Assembly (NCBI GenBank): GCA_041944835.1 | Contig: CP145879.1 | Location: forward strand, 62,001-126,000 | Direction: 5' to 3' | Length of the DNA: 64,000 nt | From: Dasytiphilus stammeri_K | Lineage (GTDB): Bacteria; Pseudomonadota; Gammaproteobacteria; Enterobacterales; Enterobacteriaceae | Translations under genes and position numbers: made by a program | Shown here: one piece after another, positions 8,745 to 17,871 of the stretch | How the letters are laid out: each line of letters starts with the position of its first letter | Numbering within the stretch: position 1 is the stretch's first letter | The notes under the pieces: model-generated | Database searches by the model: none | Told to the model about the DNA's origin: nothing | Seen by the model: only the letters and a program-made list of their open reading frames with translations

Positions 8745-9269
8745 TTAAAAAGCTAATTCTTTAGAGATTTGGATAACCCATTTTTCTACCCGCTCATTAG
8801 TTAATTCTGGTTGACGGTCTTCATCAATAGCAAGACCAATAAAATACTCCTTATTGATCAAGCTTTTAGAGGAATTAAAATTATATCCTATAGTTGGCCA
8901 ACGTCCTACCAGTTTAGCTCCCTTTAGTTGGACGATATCTCGTAATGTTCCCATAGCATCACAGAAGTATTCTGAATAATCTTCCTGATCTCCACAACCA
9001 AAGATTGCAACATATTTATTATCAAAATTAATTTTTTCTAATGTCGGAAAAAAATCATCCCAATCACATTGAGCTTCACCATAATACCAAGTAGGTATAC
9101 CTAACAATAATATTTTAAATTTATCAATATCTTCTTTACTGCTCTTAGCGATGTCATGAATTTTAGCAGTGTATTCCCCACCTAGTTGTTTTTGAATCAT
9201 TTGTGCTATCTTTTCTGTATTACCAGTATCAGTCCCAAAAAAAATTCCAATTGGTGTGCTTTTTTGCAT
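8745..9269 (-). CDS. fldA: Flavodoxin 1
   Basis: Small FMN protein that passes single low-potential electrons, for example to radical-SAM enzymes. 174 residues against 176 in E. coli. The phosphate-binding loop FFGTDTGNTEKIA lies at 10-22, and the FMN-stacking regions with PTWYYGEAQCDWDDFF and FGCGDQEDYSEYF are conserved. It is convergent with glnS and followed upstream by ybfF, the E. coli order without ybfE. Its reductase gene fpr is at 31.8 kb. LipA and MiaB in this window are probable clients, by family knowledge. Confidence 0.97.
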   Translation of the reverse strand: MQKSTPIGIFFGTDTGNTEKIAQMIQKQLGGEYTAKIHDIAKSSKEDIDKFKILLLGIPTWYYGEAQCDWDDFFPTLEKINFDNKYVAIFGCGDQEDYSEYFCDAMGTLRDIVQLKGAKLVGRWPTIGYNFNSSKSLINKEYFIGLAIDEDRQPELTNERVEKWVIQISKELAF

Positions 9270-9310
9270 ATGTTAATTCCTATTTTAAATAGTTATTTCA
9301 ATTATATAAA

Positions 9311-10084
9311 TTATGTTAAAACAAACTTTCGAATAATACTTAATAGCTGATAAAATTTATCAAAATGTACCCAATGTCCTGAACCAGCAATTAGATGAAT
9401 ATGGGCTTTTGGAAATTGATTGAGTACATAATTATAATATACCTCATCAAGGTAGTGGGAATATTCTCCACGAATAAATAATGCTGGTTTTGACCAAGAA
9501 GGTACTATCTGCCAATCTAGTATTTCCTTATATCGTTTATGAAGACATGGCAGATTAAAGCGCCATTTACCATGTTCAAAAGATTTTAAGAGAAAATTCA
9601 TGATATTATGTTCATGAATATATTGTCGCATCAAATTAGCCGCATCTTGACGTGAAGTAATTTTAGCATCCTTTACTGCATTAAGAGCAGTAAAAATATC
9701 TGCATATGATTGCTTTATTTTATAAGCTACAGGAGCTATGTCAATTACTATAATTTTTTCAATCCTTTTAGGGGCTATAGCTGTCATTGTCATAGCTATT
9801 TTTCCTCCCATAGAATGTCCAATTATAATAATACGATCAATACGATTAGCATCGAGTGTTTCCAAGATATCTCTAGCCATTACAATATAATTCATTTCAT
9901 CATTATGTTTAGAAGAGCCATGATTACGCACATCAACTTGAATAATTTTTCTAAAATCACTCAAACATCGTGCTAAGGTGTTCAGATTACTCAAATCACC
10001 AAATAAACCATGAATCATTACGATTGGTGTAGTTGATTTTGGATCAATTTTTTTTGCTGAATGTTGATAAAAATTTAAATTCAT
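9311..10084 (-). CDS. ybfF: Esterase YbfF, alpha/beta hydrolase
   Basis: Alpha/beta-hydrolase-fold esterase; E. coli YbfF cleaves acyl-CoA and short esters in vitro, with no settled physiological role. 257 residues. The oxyanion region VMIHGLFGD (22-30), nucleophile elbow GHSMGG (89-94, Ser91), an aspartate after the following strand (VIDIAP, Asp115) and a C-terminal His (GSGHWVHF, His237) are in family order, so the enzyme should be active. It shares a 54 bp divergent intergenic region with ybgI. Retention of this gene in a reduced genome suggests a useful but unknown role. Confidence 0.92.
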   Translation of the reverse strand: MNLNFYQHSAKKIDPKSTTPIVMIHGLFGDLSNLNTLARCLSDFRKIIQVDVRNHGSSKHNDEMNYIVMARDILETLDANRIDRIIIIGHSMGGKIAMTMTAIAPKRIEKIIVIDIAPVAYKIKQSYADIFTALNAVKDAKITSRQDAANLMRQYIHEHNIMNFLLKSFEHGKWRFNLPCLHKRYKEILDWQIVPSWSKPALFIRGEYSHYLDEVYYNYVLNQFPKAHIHLIAGSGHWVHFDKFYQLLSIIRKFVLT

Positions 10085-10138
10085 AGATATTAATTTAATA
10101 TATAATAAATTAATAAGAAGATATTATATAATAAAGAA

Positions 10139-10888
10139 ATGCGTAATACTGAACTAGAAAAATTAATTAATCAGCATCTTAATAGTACTGACTTTCATGA
10201 TTATGTACCTAATGGATTACAGGTAACTGGACGAGAAGAAATTAAAAATATTATTACGGGTGTAACCGCATGTCAAGCTTTACTTGACCAAGCAGTTGCT
10301 AAGAATGCAGATGCTATCATTGTACATCATGGATATTTTTGGAAAAATGAATTACCTTTAATACAAGGAATCAAGCGCCAAAGACTTAAAACACTCTTAG
10401 TGAACGATATTAATTTATACAGTTGGCATTTGCCACTTGATGCTCACCCACAGTTGGGTAATAATGCCCAACTAGCAAAAATGTTGGATATAAAAATCCA
10501 AGGAGAAATAGTTCCATTGCTGTGTTGGGGAACTTTTTTACAACCGTTAACTAGCGAATCTTTGATAACCATCATTACATCAAAATTGGGACGAACACCC
10601 TTATATTGTGCGAATAAGAAGCAGGCACCCAATTTGATTAGCAGTGTTGCTTGGTGTACTGGTGCAGGACAGAAATTTATTACTGAAGCTGCGAATTTTT
10701 GCGTAGATGCTTTTATTACAGGTGAAGCATCTGAATCTACTATTCATAGTGCACGCGAAAATAATTTACATTTTTTTGCTGCTGGCCATCATGCAACTGA
10801 ACGAGGTGGAATTCAAGCTTTAACTAAATGGTTGAAAAAAAATTACGCTTTAAATGTTAATTTCATTGATATATATAATCCCGTATAA
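10139..10888 (+). CDS. ybgI: NIF3/YbgI-family dinuclear metal protein
   Basis: Member of the NIF3-like family, annotated in E. coli as a GTP cyclohydrolase 1 type 2 homologue; function not established. 249 residues (E. coli 247). The metal ligands expected from the E. coli structure are present: H63 and H64 (IVHHGYFWKN), D101 (HLPLDAHP), H217 and E221 (GHHATERGG). The ATG at 10139 gives the usual N terminus (ELEKLINQHL). Divergent from ybfF and convergent with dsbB. The full ligand set argues that it is functional. Confidence 0.92.
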   Translation: MRNTELEKLINQHLNSTDFHDYVPNGLQVTGREEIKNIITGVTACQALLDQAVAKNADAIIVHHGYFWKNELPLIQGIKRQRLKTLLVNDINLYSWHLPLDAHPQLGNNAQLAKMLDIKIQGEIVPLLCWGTFLQPLTSESLITIITSKLGRTPLYCANKKQAPNLISSVAWCTGAGQKFITEAANFCVDAFITGEASESTIHSARENNLHFFAAGHHATERGGIQALTKWLKKNYALNVNFIDIYNPV

Positions 10889-10913
10889 TAAATTACTTAA
10901 TTTAGCCACTACA

Positions 10914-11498
10914 CTACTTATTTCGGTGGTATTTTAATAACTGATAGGAAGTAGGATTGCTATCACAATTGCCAATTCCACATTCAAGAAATGTAGAAAC
11001 TAGATTTCCAGCAATCAATATACATAATATAATTATATTTATTTTTTCCCATTTAGTTAAAGTTAAGGAACTTTCTTTACTGTCTTTTAAAATCAAAAGG
11101 ATAGCTATAACAACAACAGTTAATAACGAACTTAGCAATGCTAAAGTATAAAAATGAAGATTAAAAAGAGTGCTACCATAACCAAGATCTCCAGGAAGAA
11201 TATGTAAAAAAACTTGGCGCATTGCAATAATACCAGTTAGAATACATCCTAATAGAGCTATTCCGTAATGAATAGTGCGAATTCCAAATATTATATTGAG
11301 GAAAAAACCTATACTGATCATGATAATTCCAACACGTTGTAATAAACATATCGGACAAGGTAATTCATTCCATACTAATTGATAATAAAATGCCATTATT
11401 AAAATAATATTATTTCCAAACAAAACGAGCAGGTTTATAAAGTGACACACTCTATGTGCGTGACTTTTATAATTAAAACCTTTATTAAAATTATTCAT
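10914..11498 (-). CDS. DsbB-family membrane disulfide oxidase, variant type
   Basis: Inner-membrane protein that would reoxidise a DsbA-like partner and pass electrons to quinone. 194 residues with five hydrophobic stretches (about 20-43, 56-72, 76-95, 113-137, 153-170). The first-loop CxxC of DsbB is present at C48/C51 (PCPICLLQR). The second periplasmic loop (about 96-112, ILPGDLGYGST) has no cysteines, whereas E. coli DsbB has C104/C130 there. Instead a cysteine pair, C173 and C178, follows the last hydrophobic segment. This matches a variant DsbB subfamily, recalled mainly from non-enteric Proteobacteria, that pairs with a DUF5993 protein. It lies 14 bp after the DUF5993-like gene, so the two form an operon. 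No dsbA is in the window. Confidence 0.8.
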   Translation of the reverse strand: MNNFNKGFNYKSHAHRVCHFINLLVLFGNNIILIMAFYYQLVWNELPCPICLLQRVGIIMISIGFFLNIIFGIRTIHYGIALLGCILTGIIAMRQVFLHILPGDLGYGSTLFNLHFYTLALLSSLLTVVVIAILLILKDSKESSLTLTKWEKINIIILCILIAGNLVSTFLECGIGNCDSNPTSYQLLKYHRNK

Positions 11499-11512
11499 GT
11501 TTCTTCTCTATT

Positions 11513-11665
11513 TTAGAAGGATAAATTCAATGACGTAGTTGCATGATACTGAAACCAAACAAGAGTTAATATTAATAATATTATCAAGAGGACATAACCG
11601 GTTGTTTTTTTATTTAATAAAAAACTTATAACTGTAATAAATGCTATTAAAAATGGAAAAAACAT
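11513..11665 (-). CDS. DUF5993-like 50-residue membrane protein
   Basis: Small gene read directly from the sequence. The ATG at 11665 is preceded by a good ribosome site (AGGGAG, about 8 bases away) and runs 50 codons to TAA. The product starts MFFPFLIAFI, has two hydrophobic segments (about 1-17 and 23-38) split by a short basic KK turn, and ends HATTSLNLSF. The MFFPF start and the HATxxLNLSF end resemble my recollection of DUF5993 proteins, which are found directly upstream of DsbB-type genes; that context is reproduced here, with dsbB starting 14 bp downstream. Role unknown; an accessory subunit of the variant DsbB is the obvious hypothesis. Confidence 0.75.
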   Translation of the reverse strand: MFFPFLIAFITVISFLLNKKTTGYVLLIILLILTLVWFQYHATTSLNLSF

Positions 11666-11819
11666 ACTATTACTCCCTAGTAATAATAAATATTATTATT
11701 CTCTAATATATTGGATTTATAATGATTATTAAGTGTTCAATGCAAGAAAATAATTATATGACAATTATTATAAGAATGCGATATTTTTATAATTTTACCA
11801 AATAAACTTCGAATCATTT

Positions 11820-12212
11820 TTGACGGATAAAAGTGTGAAAAAACCAAGACCAGTCAATTTAAATCTCACAACAATTTCTTTTCCAATTACAGCAATAATA
11901 TCCATTATGCAACGTATATCTGGAATAATGAATATTATTTCGATTGGAATAATGCTTAAATTATTAAATTTCTCATTATCTTCCCCAGAAAAATTCAAAA
12001 TAATTAAAATGGTATTAACTACTCTTTATTTTAAAATAATAGTATGGGGTATTTTAATTTTGATTTTATATCATTTGATTGCAGGAATCCGTCATATTTT
12101 AATGGATTTAAGGTTGATTACTGAAAGTAAACTTTCCGGGACCCGTTCAGCATATATAGTATTGATTATTACTCTTATATTTTCACTTGTCATAGGAGTA
12201 TTGATATGGTAA
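11820..12212 (+). CDS. sdhC: Succinate dehydrogenase cytochrome b556 subunit SdhC
   Basis: Membrane anchor of complex II, carrying heme b and the quinone site with SdhD. 130 residues. The start is a TTG at 11820 (E. coli SdhC has 129 residues and the same KKxRPVNLxL segment after the first few residues); a GTG at 11835 is an alternative. Ser28 and Arg32 of the quinone site (SIMQRISG) and candidate heme ligand His85 (LYHLIAGIRH, with His92) are conserved. Three transmembrane segments are evident. It overlaps sdhD by 7 bp and opens the sdhCDAB-sucABCD run. gltA, which sits upstream in E. coli, is absent here. Confidence 0.95.
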   Translation: MTDKSVKKPRPVNLNLTTISFPITAIISIMQRISGIMNIISIGIMLKLLNFSLSSPEKFKIIKMVLTTLYFKIIVWGILILILYHLIAGIRHILMDLRLITESKLSGTRSAYIVLIITLIFSLVIGVLIW

Positions 12213-12559
12213 AAGCTAATTATTTTTCTGCATTAGGTTTTAATGGTATATATGATTGGTTATTATTACGGATATCTGCAATAATAATTGCGTTTTATAT
12301 AATATATATAGGTTTTTTTTTTATCACTACAGATACAATGGATTATATCCATTGGCATAATTTCTTTGCATCTAAATTTACTAAAATTTTTACCATGATA
12401 GCTTTATTCTCCAATCTTATTCATAGTTGGATTGGTATATGGCAAGTATTAACTGATTATATTAAATCATTAATATTACGTCTGATATTACAAATGATGC
12501 ATTTTTTACTTTTATGTGTATATATTATATATGGAATCATGGTGATATGGAGTGTGTAA
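12206..12559 (+). CDS. sdhD: Succinate dehydrogenase membrane anchor SdhD
   Basis: Second membrane subunit of complex II. 117 residues (E. coli 115) with three hydrophobic segments. The HSWIGIWQVLTDY block at 73-85 contains the conserved His73 and the quinone-site Tyr85 that correspond to E. coli His71 and Tyr83. The start codon overlaps the end of sdhC and the stop codon shares a base with the sdhA start, the tight coupling expected for a four-subunit complex. A ten-T run lies in the first half of the gene without breaking the frame. Confidence 0.95.
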   Translation: MVKANYFSALGFNGIYDWLLLRISAIIIAFYIIYIGFFFITTDTMDYIHWHNFFASKFTKIFTMIALFSNLIHSWIGIWQVLTDYIKSLILRLILQMMHFLLLCVYIIYGIMVIWSV

Positions 12560-14328
12560 TGTTTTTTTCAACTTTTAAATTTGATGCAATTGTTATAGGT
12601 GCAGGTGGTGCTGGGATGCGTGCTGCTTTACAAATTTCAACTGCTGGATACTCTTGTGCATTGCTTTCTAAAGTTTTTCCAACTCGTTCTCATACGGTAT
12701 CGGCTCAAGGTGGTATTACAGTTGCATTAGGCAATCAACATTCTGATAATTGGGAATGGCATATGTACGATACCGTAAAAGGTTCAGATTATCTAGGTGA
12801 CCAAAATGCAATTGAATATATGTGTAAAAATGGTACAGAAGTTATTCTAGAATTAGAGCATATGGGACTGCCTTTTTCGCGCTCGTCTGATGGTAGAATT
12901 TACCAACGTCCATTTGGAGGTCAATCGACTCATTTTGGGCGTAAACAAGCGTCACGTACCGCAGCCGCTGCTGATCGTACAGGACATGCATTATTACATA
13001 CTCTTTATCAACAAAATATAAAAAATAAAACTACTATATTCTCTGAATGGTATGCGTTAGATTTAGTGAAAAACCAAGATGGGAATATTGTGGGTTGTAC
13101 AGCATTATGTATCGTCACGGGGAAAATAGTGTACTTTCAAGCATGTGCTACTATTTTAGCTACTGGAGGTGCAGGTAGAATTTATCAGTCTACTACCAAC
13201 GCTCACATAAATACTGGTGATGGTATAGGTATGGCATTACGTGCTGGGGTACCTGTTCAGGACATGGAAATGTGGCAATTTCATCCTACAGGAATCGCAG
13301 GAGTAGGTATACTAATAACTGAAGGTTGTAGAGGCGAAGGGGGATTTTTACTGAATCAAAATGGAGAACGTTTTATGGAACGTTATGCTCCTCAAACTAA
13401 AGATTTAGCAGGACGTGATGTAGTAGCTAGATCAATCATGATTGAAATTATTGAAAAACGAGGGTATGAAAATCCCTTATGGGGTCCATATGTAAAGTTA
13501 AAGTTAGATCATTTAGGAAAAGAAATTTTAGAATCTCGTTTGCCGGGAATTCTAGAATTAGCACGGACATTTGCACATATAGACCCTACTATAGAACCAA
13601 TCCCAGTTATTCCTACATGTCATTATATGATGGGTGGTATTCCAACTAAAATTACAGGACAAGTTATAACAATTAATAAAGAAGGTGAAGATGTGATTGT
13701 TCCAGGACTTTTTGCTGTAGGTGAAACCGCGTGTGTTTCAGTACATGGTGCTAATCGTCTGGGTGGAAATTCGTTACTTGATATAGTAGTATTTGGACGT
13801 TCAGTAGGAATACATCTCACTCAGTCTCTTCACGAACAAGGAACATTACGTAGTGCTTCGGATGAAGACATTGCATATTCATTAGAACGATTAAATCGTT
13901 GGAATAAAAACCGTTTTGGAGAGAATCCCATAGATATACGTAAAAAATTACAGAGGTGCATGCAAGAAAATTTTTCGGTATTTCGCGAAGGTGAAACTAT
14001 GAATAGAGGATTGGAAGAACTAAAATTAATTCGTGATAGTTTGAAAAATGCATCTATTAATGATAATTCTAAAAAATTTAACACTCAGCGTATCGAAGGC
14101 TTAGAATTAGATAATTTAATGGAAACCGCTTATGTTACTGCTAGAGCAGCAATTTTCCGTACTGAAAGCCGTGGAGCCCATTCGCGTTATGATTTTCCTG
14201 AAAGAGATGATAAAAATTGGTTATGTCATACTTTATATTTACCAAAAAAAGATCGTATGATTTGCCGTAAAGTTAACATGCATCCTCTTATGAGAGATGC
14301 TTTTCCTCCTCAAGTGCGAACTTATTAA
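12559..14328 (+). CDS. sdhA: Succinate dehydrogenase flavoprotein SdhA
   Basis: Catalytic subunit that oxidises succinate to fumarate with covalently bound FAD. 589 residues (E. coli 588) from the ATG that overlaps the sdhD stop as TAATG; an in-frame upstream ATG would lie inside sdhD and add unrelated residues. The dinucleotide motif GAGGAGM (14-20), FAD-linking His45 (PTRSHTVSAQGG), the active-site HPTGIAG segment and the C-terminal TESRGAHSR motif are present. Near-identical to E. coli along its length, so fully functional by appearance. Confidence 0.98.
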   Translation: MFFSTFKFDAIVIGAGGAGMRAALQISTAGYSCALLSKVFPTRSHTVSAQGGITVALGNQHSDNWEWHMYDTVKGSDYLGDQNAIEYMCKNGTEVILELEHMGLPFSRSSDGRIYQRPFGGQSTHFGRKQASRTAAAADRTGHALLHTLYQQNIKNKTTIFSEWYALDLVKNQDGNIVGCTALCIVTGKIVYFQACATILATGGAGRIYQSTTNAHINTGDGIGMALRAGVPVQDMEMWQFHPTGIAGVGILITEGCRGEGGFLLNQNGERFMERYAPQTKDLAGRDVVARSIMIEIIEKRGYENPLWGPYVKLKLDHLGKEILESRLPGILELARTFAHIDPTIEPIPVIPTCHYMMGGIPTKITGQVITINKEGEDVIVPGLFAVGETACVSVHGANRLGGNSLLDIVVFGRSVGIHLTQSLHEQGTLRSASDEDIAYSLERLNRWNKNRFGENPIDIRKKLQRCMQENFSVFREGETMNRGLEELKLIRDSLKNASINDNSKKFNTQRIEGLELDNLMETAYVTARAAIFRTESRGAHSRYDFPERDDKNWLCHTLYLPKKDRMICRKVNMHPLMRDAFPPQVRTY

Positions 14329-14331
14329 AAA

Positions 14332-15060
14332 ATGAAATTGACTTTTTCTATTTACCGTTATAATAGTGAGACTGATAAAGTCCCATACATGCAAAATTAT
14401 GTTTTAACTCTAGATAAGAGGAATATAAATATGGCTTTGTTGGATGCTTTACTACTTTTAAAAGAGAAAGATCCAACCTTAGCATTTCGTAAATCTTGTA
14501 GAGAAGGAGTCTGCGGTTCCGATGGATTAAATATCAATGGTAAAAATGGTTTAGCATGTATTACTCCCATTTCTACATTAATTAATGGTAATAAAAAAAT
14601 TGTTATCCGTCCATTACCAGGACTACCTATAATCCGTGATTTAGTGGTAGATATGGAACAATTTTTTTTTCAATATAAAAAAATTAAACCTTATCTTTTA
14701 AATAGAGATCCTACTCCAACAAGAGAATACTTGCAGACTCCTATACAACGTGAAAAATTAGATGGTTTATATGAATGTATTTTATGTGCTTGTTGTTCTA
14801 CCTCATGTCCATCATTTTGGTGGAATCCCGATAAATTTATTGGTCCGGCGGCTTTATTAACAGCCTACCGTTTTTTGGTAGATAATCGAGATACTGCCAA
14901 AAAAGATCGATTAGATAATCTTAAGGATGCATTTAGCGTTTTTCGTTGTCATAGTATCATGAACTGTGTCAGTGTTTGTCCAAAAAAATTAAATCCTACT
15001 GAGGCAATTCATAAAATTAAATTAATGTTATTAAAAAATCTAATAAATAAGATATTATAA
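14332..15060 (+). CDS. sdhB: Succinate dehydrogenase iron-sulfur protein SdhB
   Basis: Electron-transfer subunit bridging SdhA and the SdhCD anchor. 242 residues (E. coli 238). All three clusters have ligands: 2Fe-2S from C56, C61, D64 and C76; 4Fe-4S from C149, C152, C155 and C216; 3Fe-4S from C159, C206 and C212, as assigned by family pattern. It begins 3 bp after sdhA. The last residues extend slightly beyond the E. coli protein. Confidence 0.97.
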   Translation: MKLTFSIYRYNSETDKVPYMQNYVLTLDKRNINMALLDALLLLKEKDPTLAFRKSCREGVCGSDGLNINGKNGLACITPISTLINGNKKIVIRPLPGLPIIRDLVVDMEQFFFQYKKIKPYLLNRDPTPTREYLQTPIQREKLDGLYECILCACCSTSCPSFWWNPDKFIGPAALLTAYRFLVDNRDTAKKDRLDNLKDAFSVFRCHSIMNCVSVCPKKLNPTEAIHKIKLMLLKNLINKIL

Positions 15061-15087
15061 GTGAATGAAATTAACTAAGGCTTTACA

Positions 15088-17859
15088 ATGCAAGAAAATG
15101 ATACGTTGAAATATTGGTTAGATACCTCTTGGATGACTGGTATAAATCAGTTGTGGTTAGAGGAACTTTATAATGGATTCATCAATAATCCTCACTCTAT
15201 TGATGAGAAATGGCTCTTCATATTTCAGGAAATTATTAGTAGATCTTTCTCTTTACACCAACAGTTTAAAGCTTCTGATGTCAAAGTGAAAAACGATACT
15301 ACTTTTTATTTGAAAAACATCCAAGTAGTTCAGTTAATTGAATCTTTTCGTTCTTTTGGTCATAAGAATGCTAATTTAGATCCATTGGGATTATGGAAAA
15401 ATAATAGTTTACCTGATCTGGATCTATCTTGCTACGGGTTTACTGAGGCAGATTTTAATAGAACTTTTACGACTATGGACTCTTCTTCTTTTAAGAACAT
15501 GAGTTTATCAAAACTTTACCAAGTTCTTAGAAAAGTATACTGTAGTTCAATTGGTGTTGAATATATGCATATTTATAATGCAGAGGAAAAACATTGGATC
15601 CAGCACTCTATTGAATCCGTACAAGGAAACTTTATCTTTAGTAATACCGAAAAAAAAGAATTTTTAAAAGATCTAATAGCAGCAGAAGAATTCGAGTACT
15701 ATTTAGGTACTAAATTTCCAGGAGCTAAACGTTTCTCGCTGGAGGGAGGAGATGTATTAATTCCCATGTTAAAAGAAATAATTCGGTATTCAGGTAAAGG
15801 TGGTATAACTGACATAGTATTAGGGATGGCGCATCGTGGCCGGCTTAATGTTTTAATAAACGTTTTAGGTAAAAAATCACAAAATTTATTTGATGAATTC
15901 TTAGGAAAAGATAAAGTACTCTCAGGAATTAGTGGAGATGTAAAATACCACATGGGTTACTCTTCATATTTTATAAGTAAAAAAGGTAAAGTTTCTCTGA
16001 GATTGGCTTTTAATCCATCTCACTTAGAAATTGTAAATCCAGTAGTGATGGGATCAGTTCGTGCAATGTTAGATCATTATCGTTTAACTAAACCTAAAAC
16101 CAATCAAGTATTACCTATTACAATACATGGAGATGCTTCCATTATAGCCCAAGGTGTTATGCAAGAAACTTTAAATTTGTCACAAGTCAGAGGTTATGAA
16201 AGTGGAGGGGCTATACGTATAGTTGTTAATAATCAAATTGGTTTCACTACTTCTAATTTGAATGATGCTCGGTCTACATACTATTGTACTGATATTGGGA
16301 AAATGATACAAGCTCCTATATTCCATGTAAATAGTGATGATATAGAAGCAGTACTTTTTGTAACACGTCTGGCATTAGATTTTCGTAATCGTTTTAAAAG
16401 AGATGTTTTTATTGATTTGGTATGTTATCGTCGTCATGGTCATAATGAGGCGGATGAACCCTCTGTAACACAGCCCATAATGTATAAAAAAATAAAAACA
16501 CATCCTTCGAGTCGTCAAATTTATATTGATAAATTAATTAAAGAAAAAGTTATATCTGAAAAAATATATCAAGATATGATTAATCAATATTGTAATATTT
16601 TAATACAAGGAAAATGTGTAGTTGATGAAGTAGAAGAAGAAATGCCTATGATTAATCATGATCATAACATTTCAATTTTGGATGATAACTGCTCATGGCC
16701 AATTGAAATACAGCAATTGAAAAAATTAGCAACAACTATAAATTGTATTCCTCCATCTATAAAAATGCACTCTCTTGTATCTAAAATTTATCGTGATAGG
16801 ATGGAAATGGCGGCAGGAAATAAAAAATTCGATTGGGGAAGTGCCGAAAATCTCGCTTATGCTACTTTATTAGATAATGGAATTTGTATTCGTTTATCTG
16901 GTGAAGACATCTGTCGTGGCACTTTTTTTCATCGACATGCAGTAATTTATAACCAAATTGATGGTTGTAGCTATATACCTTTACAACATGTTAATGAAAA
17001 ACAAGGAATTTTTCAAATATGGAATTCTGTACTTTCGGAATTAGCAGTTTTAGCCTTTGAATATGGTTATGCTATTACAAAACCAGCTAAAAATCTAACT
17101 ATATGGGAAGCACAATTTGGCGATTTTGCTAATGAAGCACAGGTTGTGATAGATCAATTTATTACTTCTGGGGAAAAAAAATGGGGTGTTAGGTGTAATT
17201 TAGTTTTATTATTGCCGCATGGTTATGAAGGACAAGGACCAGAACATTCATCTGCACGTCTAGAAAGATATCTTCAATTATGTGCAGAACAAAATATGCA
17301 AGTTTGTATGCCTTCTACCCCCGCACAAATATATCATCTGCTGCGCCGTCAGGCTCTATCTTCTGTCAATATTCCATTAATAATAATTTCACCTAAATCA
17401 CTACTGCGTCATCCTCTAGCAACTTCAACTATGAGCGAATTGGCATATGGTGTTTTTAAATGTATTATTGGAGAAATTGATAAAATTAATAAATTACAAG
17501 TAAAACGCATAATTTTATGTTCTGGAAAGATCTATTATGAATTAGTTCAGCAACGTCGTAGAAACCAACAGACAGATATTCTCATCATACGCATAGAACA
17601 ACTATATCCATTTCCTAATGAAATGCTAAAAAAGATGTTAGAAGATTATTCACATATTAAAGATTTTATCTGGTGCCAAGAAGAACCAATGAATCAAGGC
17701 GCATGGTCTTATATTCAGACTGAAATTTTATCTGCGTTACCATCTGGATCTTTGCTGCACTATGTTGGACGCATGGCTGCGGCCTCAACAGCAGTTGGTC
17801 ATATATCGATTCATCAGAATCAACAACAAACAATTATTAATAATGCTTTAAGTATTTAG
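15088..17859 (+). CDS. sucA: 2-oxoglutarate dehydrogenase E1 SucA
   Basis: Thiamine-diphosphate-dependent decarboxylase of the 2-oxoglutarate dehydrogenase complex, converting 2-oxoglutarate and transferring succinyl to the SucB lipoyl arm. 923 residues (E. coli 933). Conserved TPP-domain blocks include GMAHRGRLNVL, HGDASIIAQG and RRHGHNEADEPS, and the C-terminal transketolase-like domain has LLPHGYEGQGPEHSSAR. It follows sdhB by 28 bp. The E3 component lpd, shared with pyruvate dehydrogenase, is not in the window and must be elsewhere for activity. Confidence 0.98.
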   Translation: MQENDTLKYWLDTSWMTGINQLWLEELYNGFINNPHSIDEKWLFIFQEIISRSFSLHQQFKASDVKVKNDTTFYLKNIQVVQLIESFRSFGHKNANLDPLGLWKNNSLPDLDLSCYGFTEADFNRTFTTMDSSSFKNMSLSKLYQVLRKVYCSSIGVEYMHIYNAEEKHWIQHSIESVQGNFIFSNTEKKEFLKDLIAAEEFEYYLGTKFPGAKRFSLEGGDVLIPMLKEIIRYSGKGGITDIVLGMAHRGRLNVLINVLGKKSQNLFDEFLGKDKVLSGISGDVKYHMGYSSYFISKKGKVSLRLAFNPSHLEIVNPVVMGSVRAMLDHYRLTKPKTNQVLPITIHGDASIIAQGVMQETLNLSQVRGYESGGAIRIVVNNQIGFTTSNLNDARSTYYCTDIGKMIQAPIFHVNSDDIEAVLFVTRLALDFRNRFKRDVFIDLVCYRRHGHNEADEPSVTQPIMYKKIKTHPSSRQIYIDKLIKEKVISEKIYQDMINQYCNILIQGKCVVDEVEEEMPMINHDHNISILDDNCSWPIEIQQLKKLATTINCIPPSIKMHSLVSKIYRDRMEMAAGNKKFDWGSAENLAYATLLDNGICIRLSGEDICRGTFFHRHAVIYNQIDGCSYIPLQHVNEKQGIFQIWNSVLSELAVLAFEYGYAITKPAKNLTIWEAQFGDFANEAQVVIDQFITSGEKKWGVRCNLVLLLPHGYEGQGPEHSSARLERYLQLCAEQNMQVCMPSTPAQIYHLLRRQALSSVNIPLIIISPKSLLRHPLATSTMSELAYGVFKCIIGEIDKINKLQVKRIILCSGKIYYELVQQRRRNQQTDILIIRIEQLYPFPNEMLKKMLEDYSHIKDFIWCQEEPMNQGAWSYIQTEILSALPSGSLLHYVGRMAAASTAVGHISIHQNQQQTIINNALSI

Positions 17860-17871
17860 AAGGATAGATTA

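Noticed and set aside
9710..9976. 88-codon frame antisense to ybfF
   Set aside because: Low-complexity shadow of a conserved gene.
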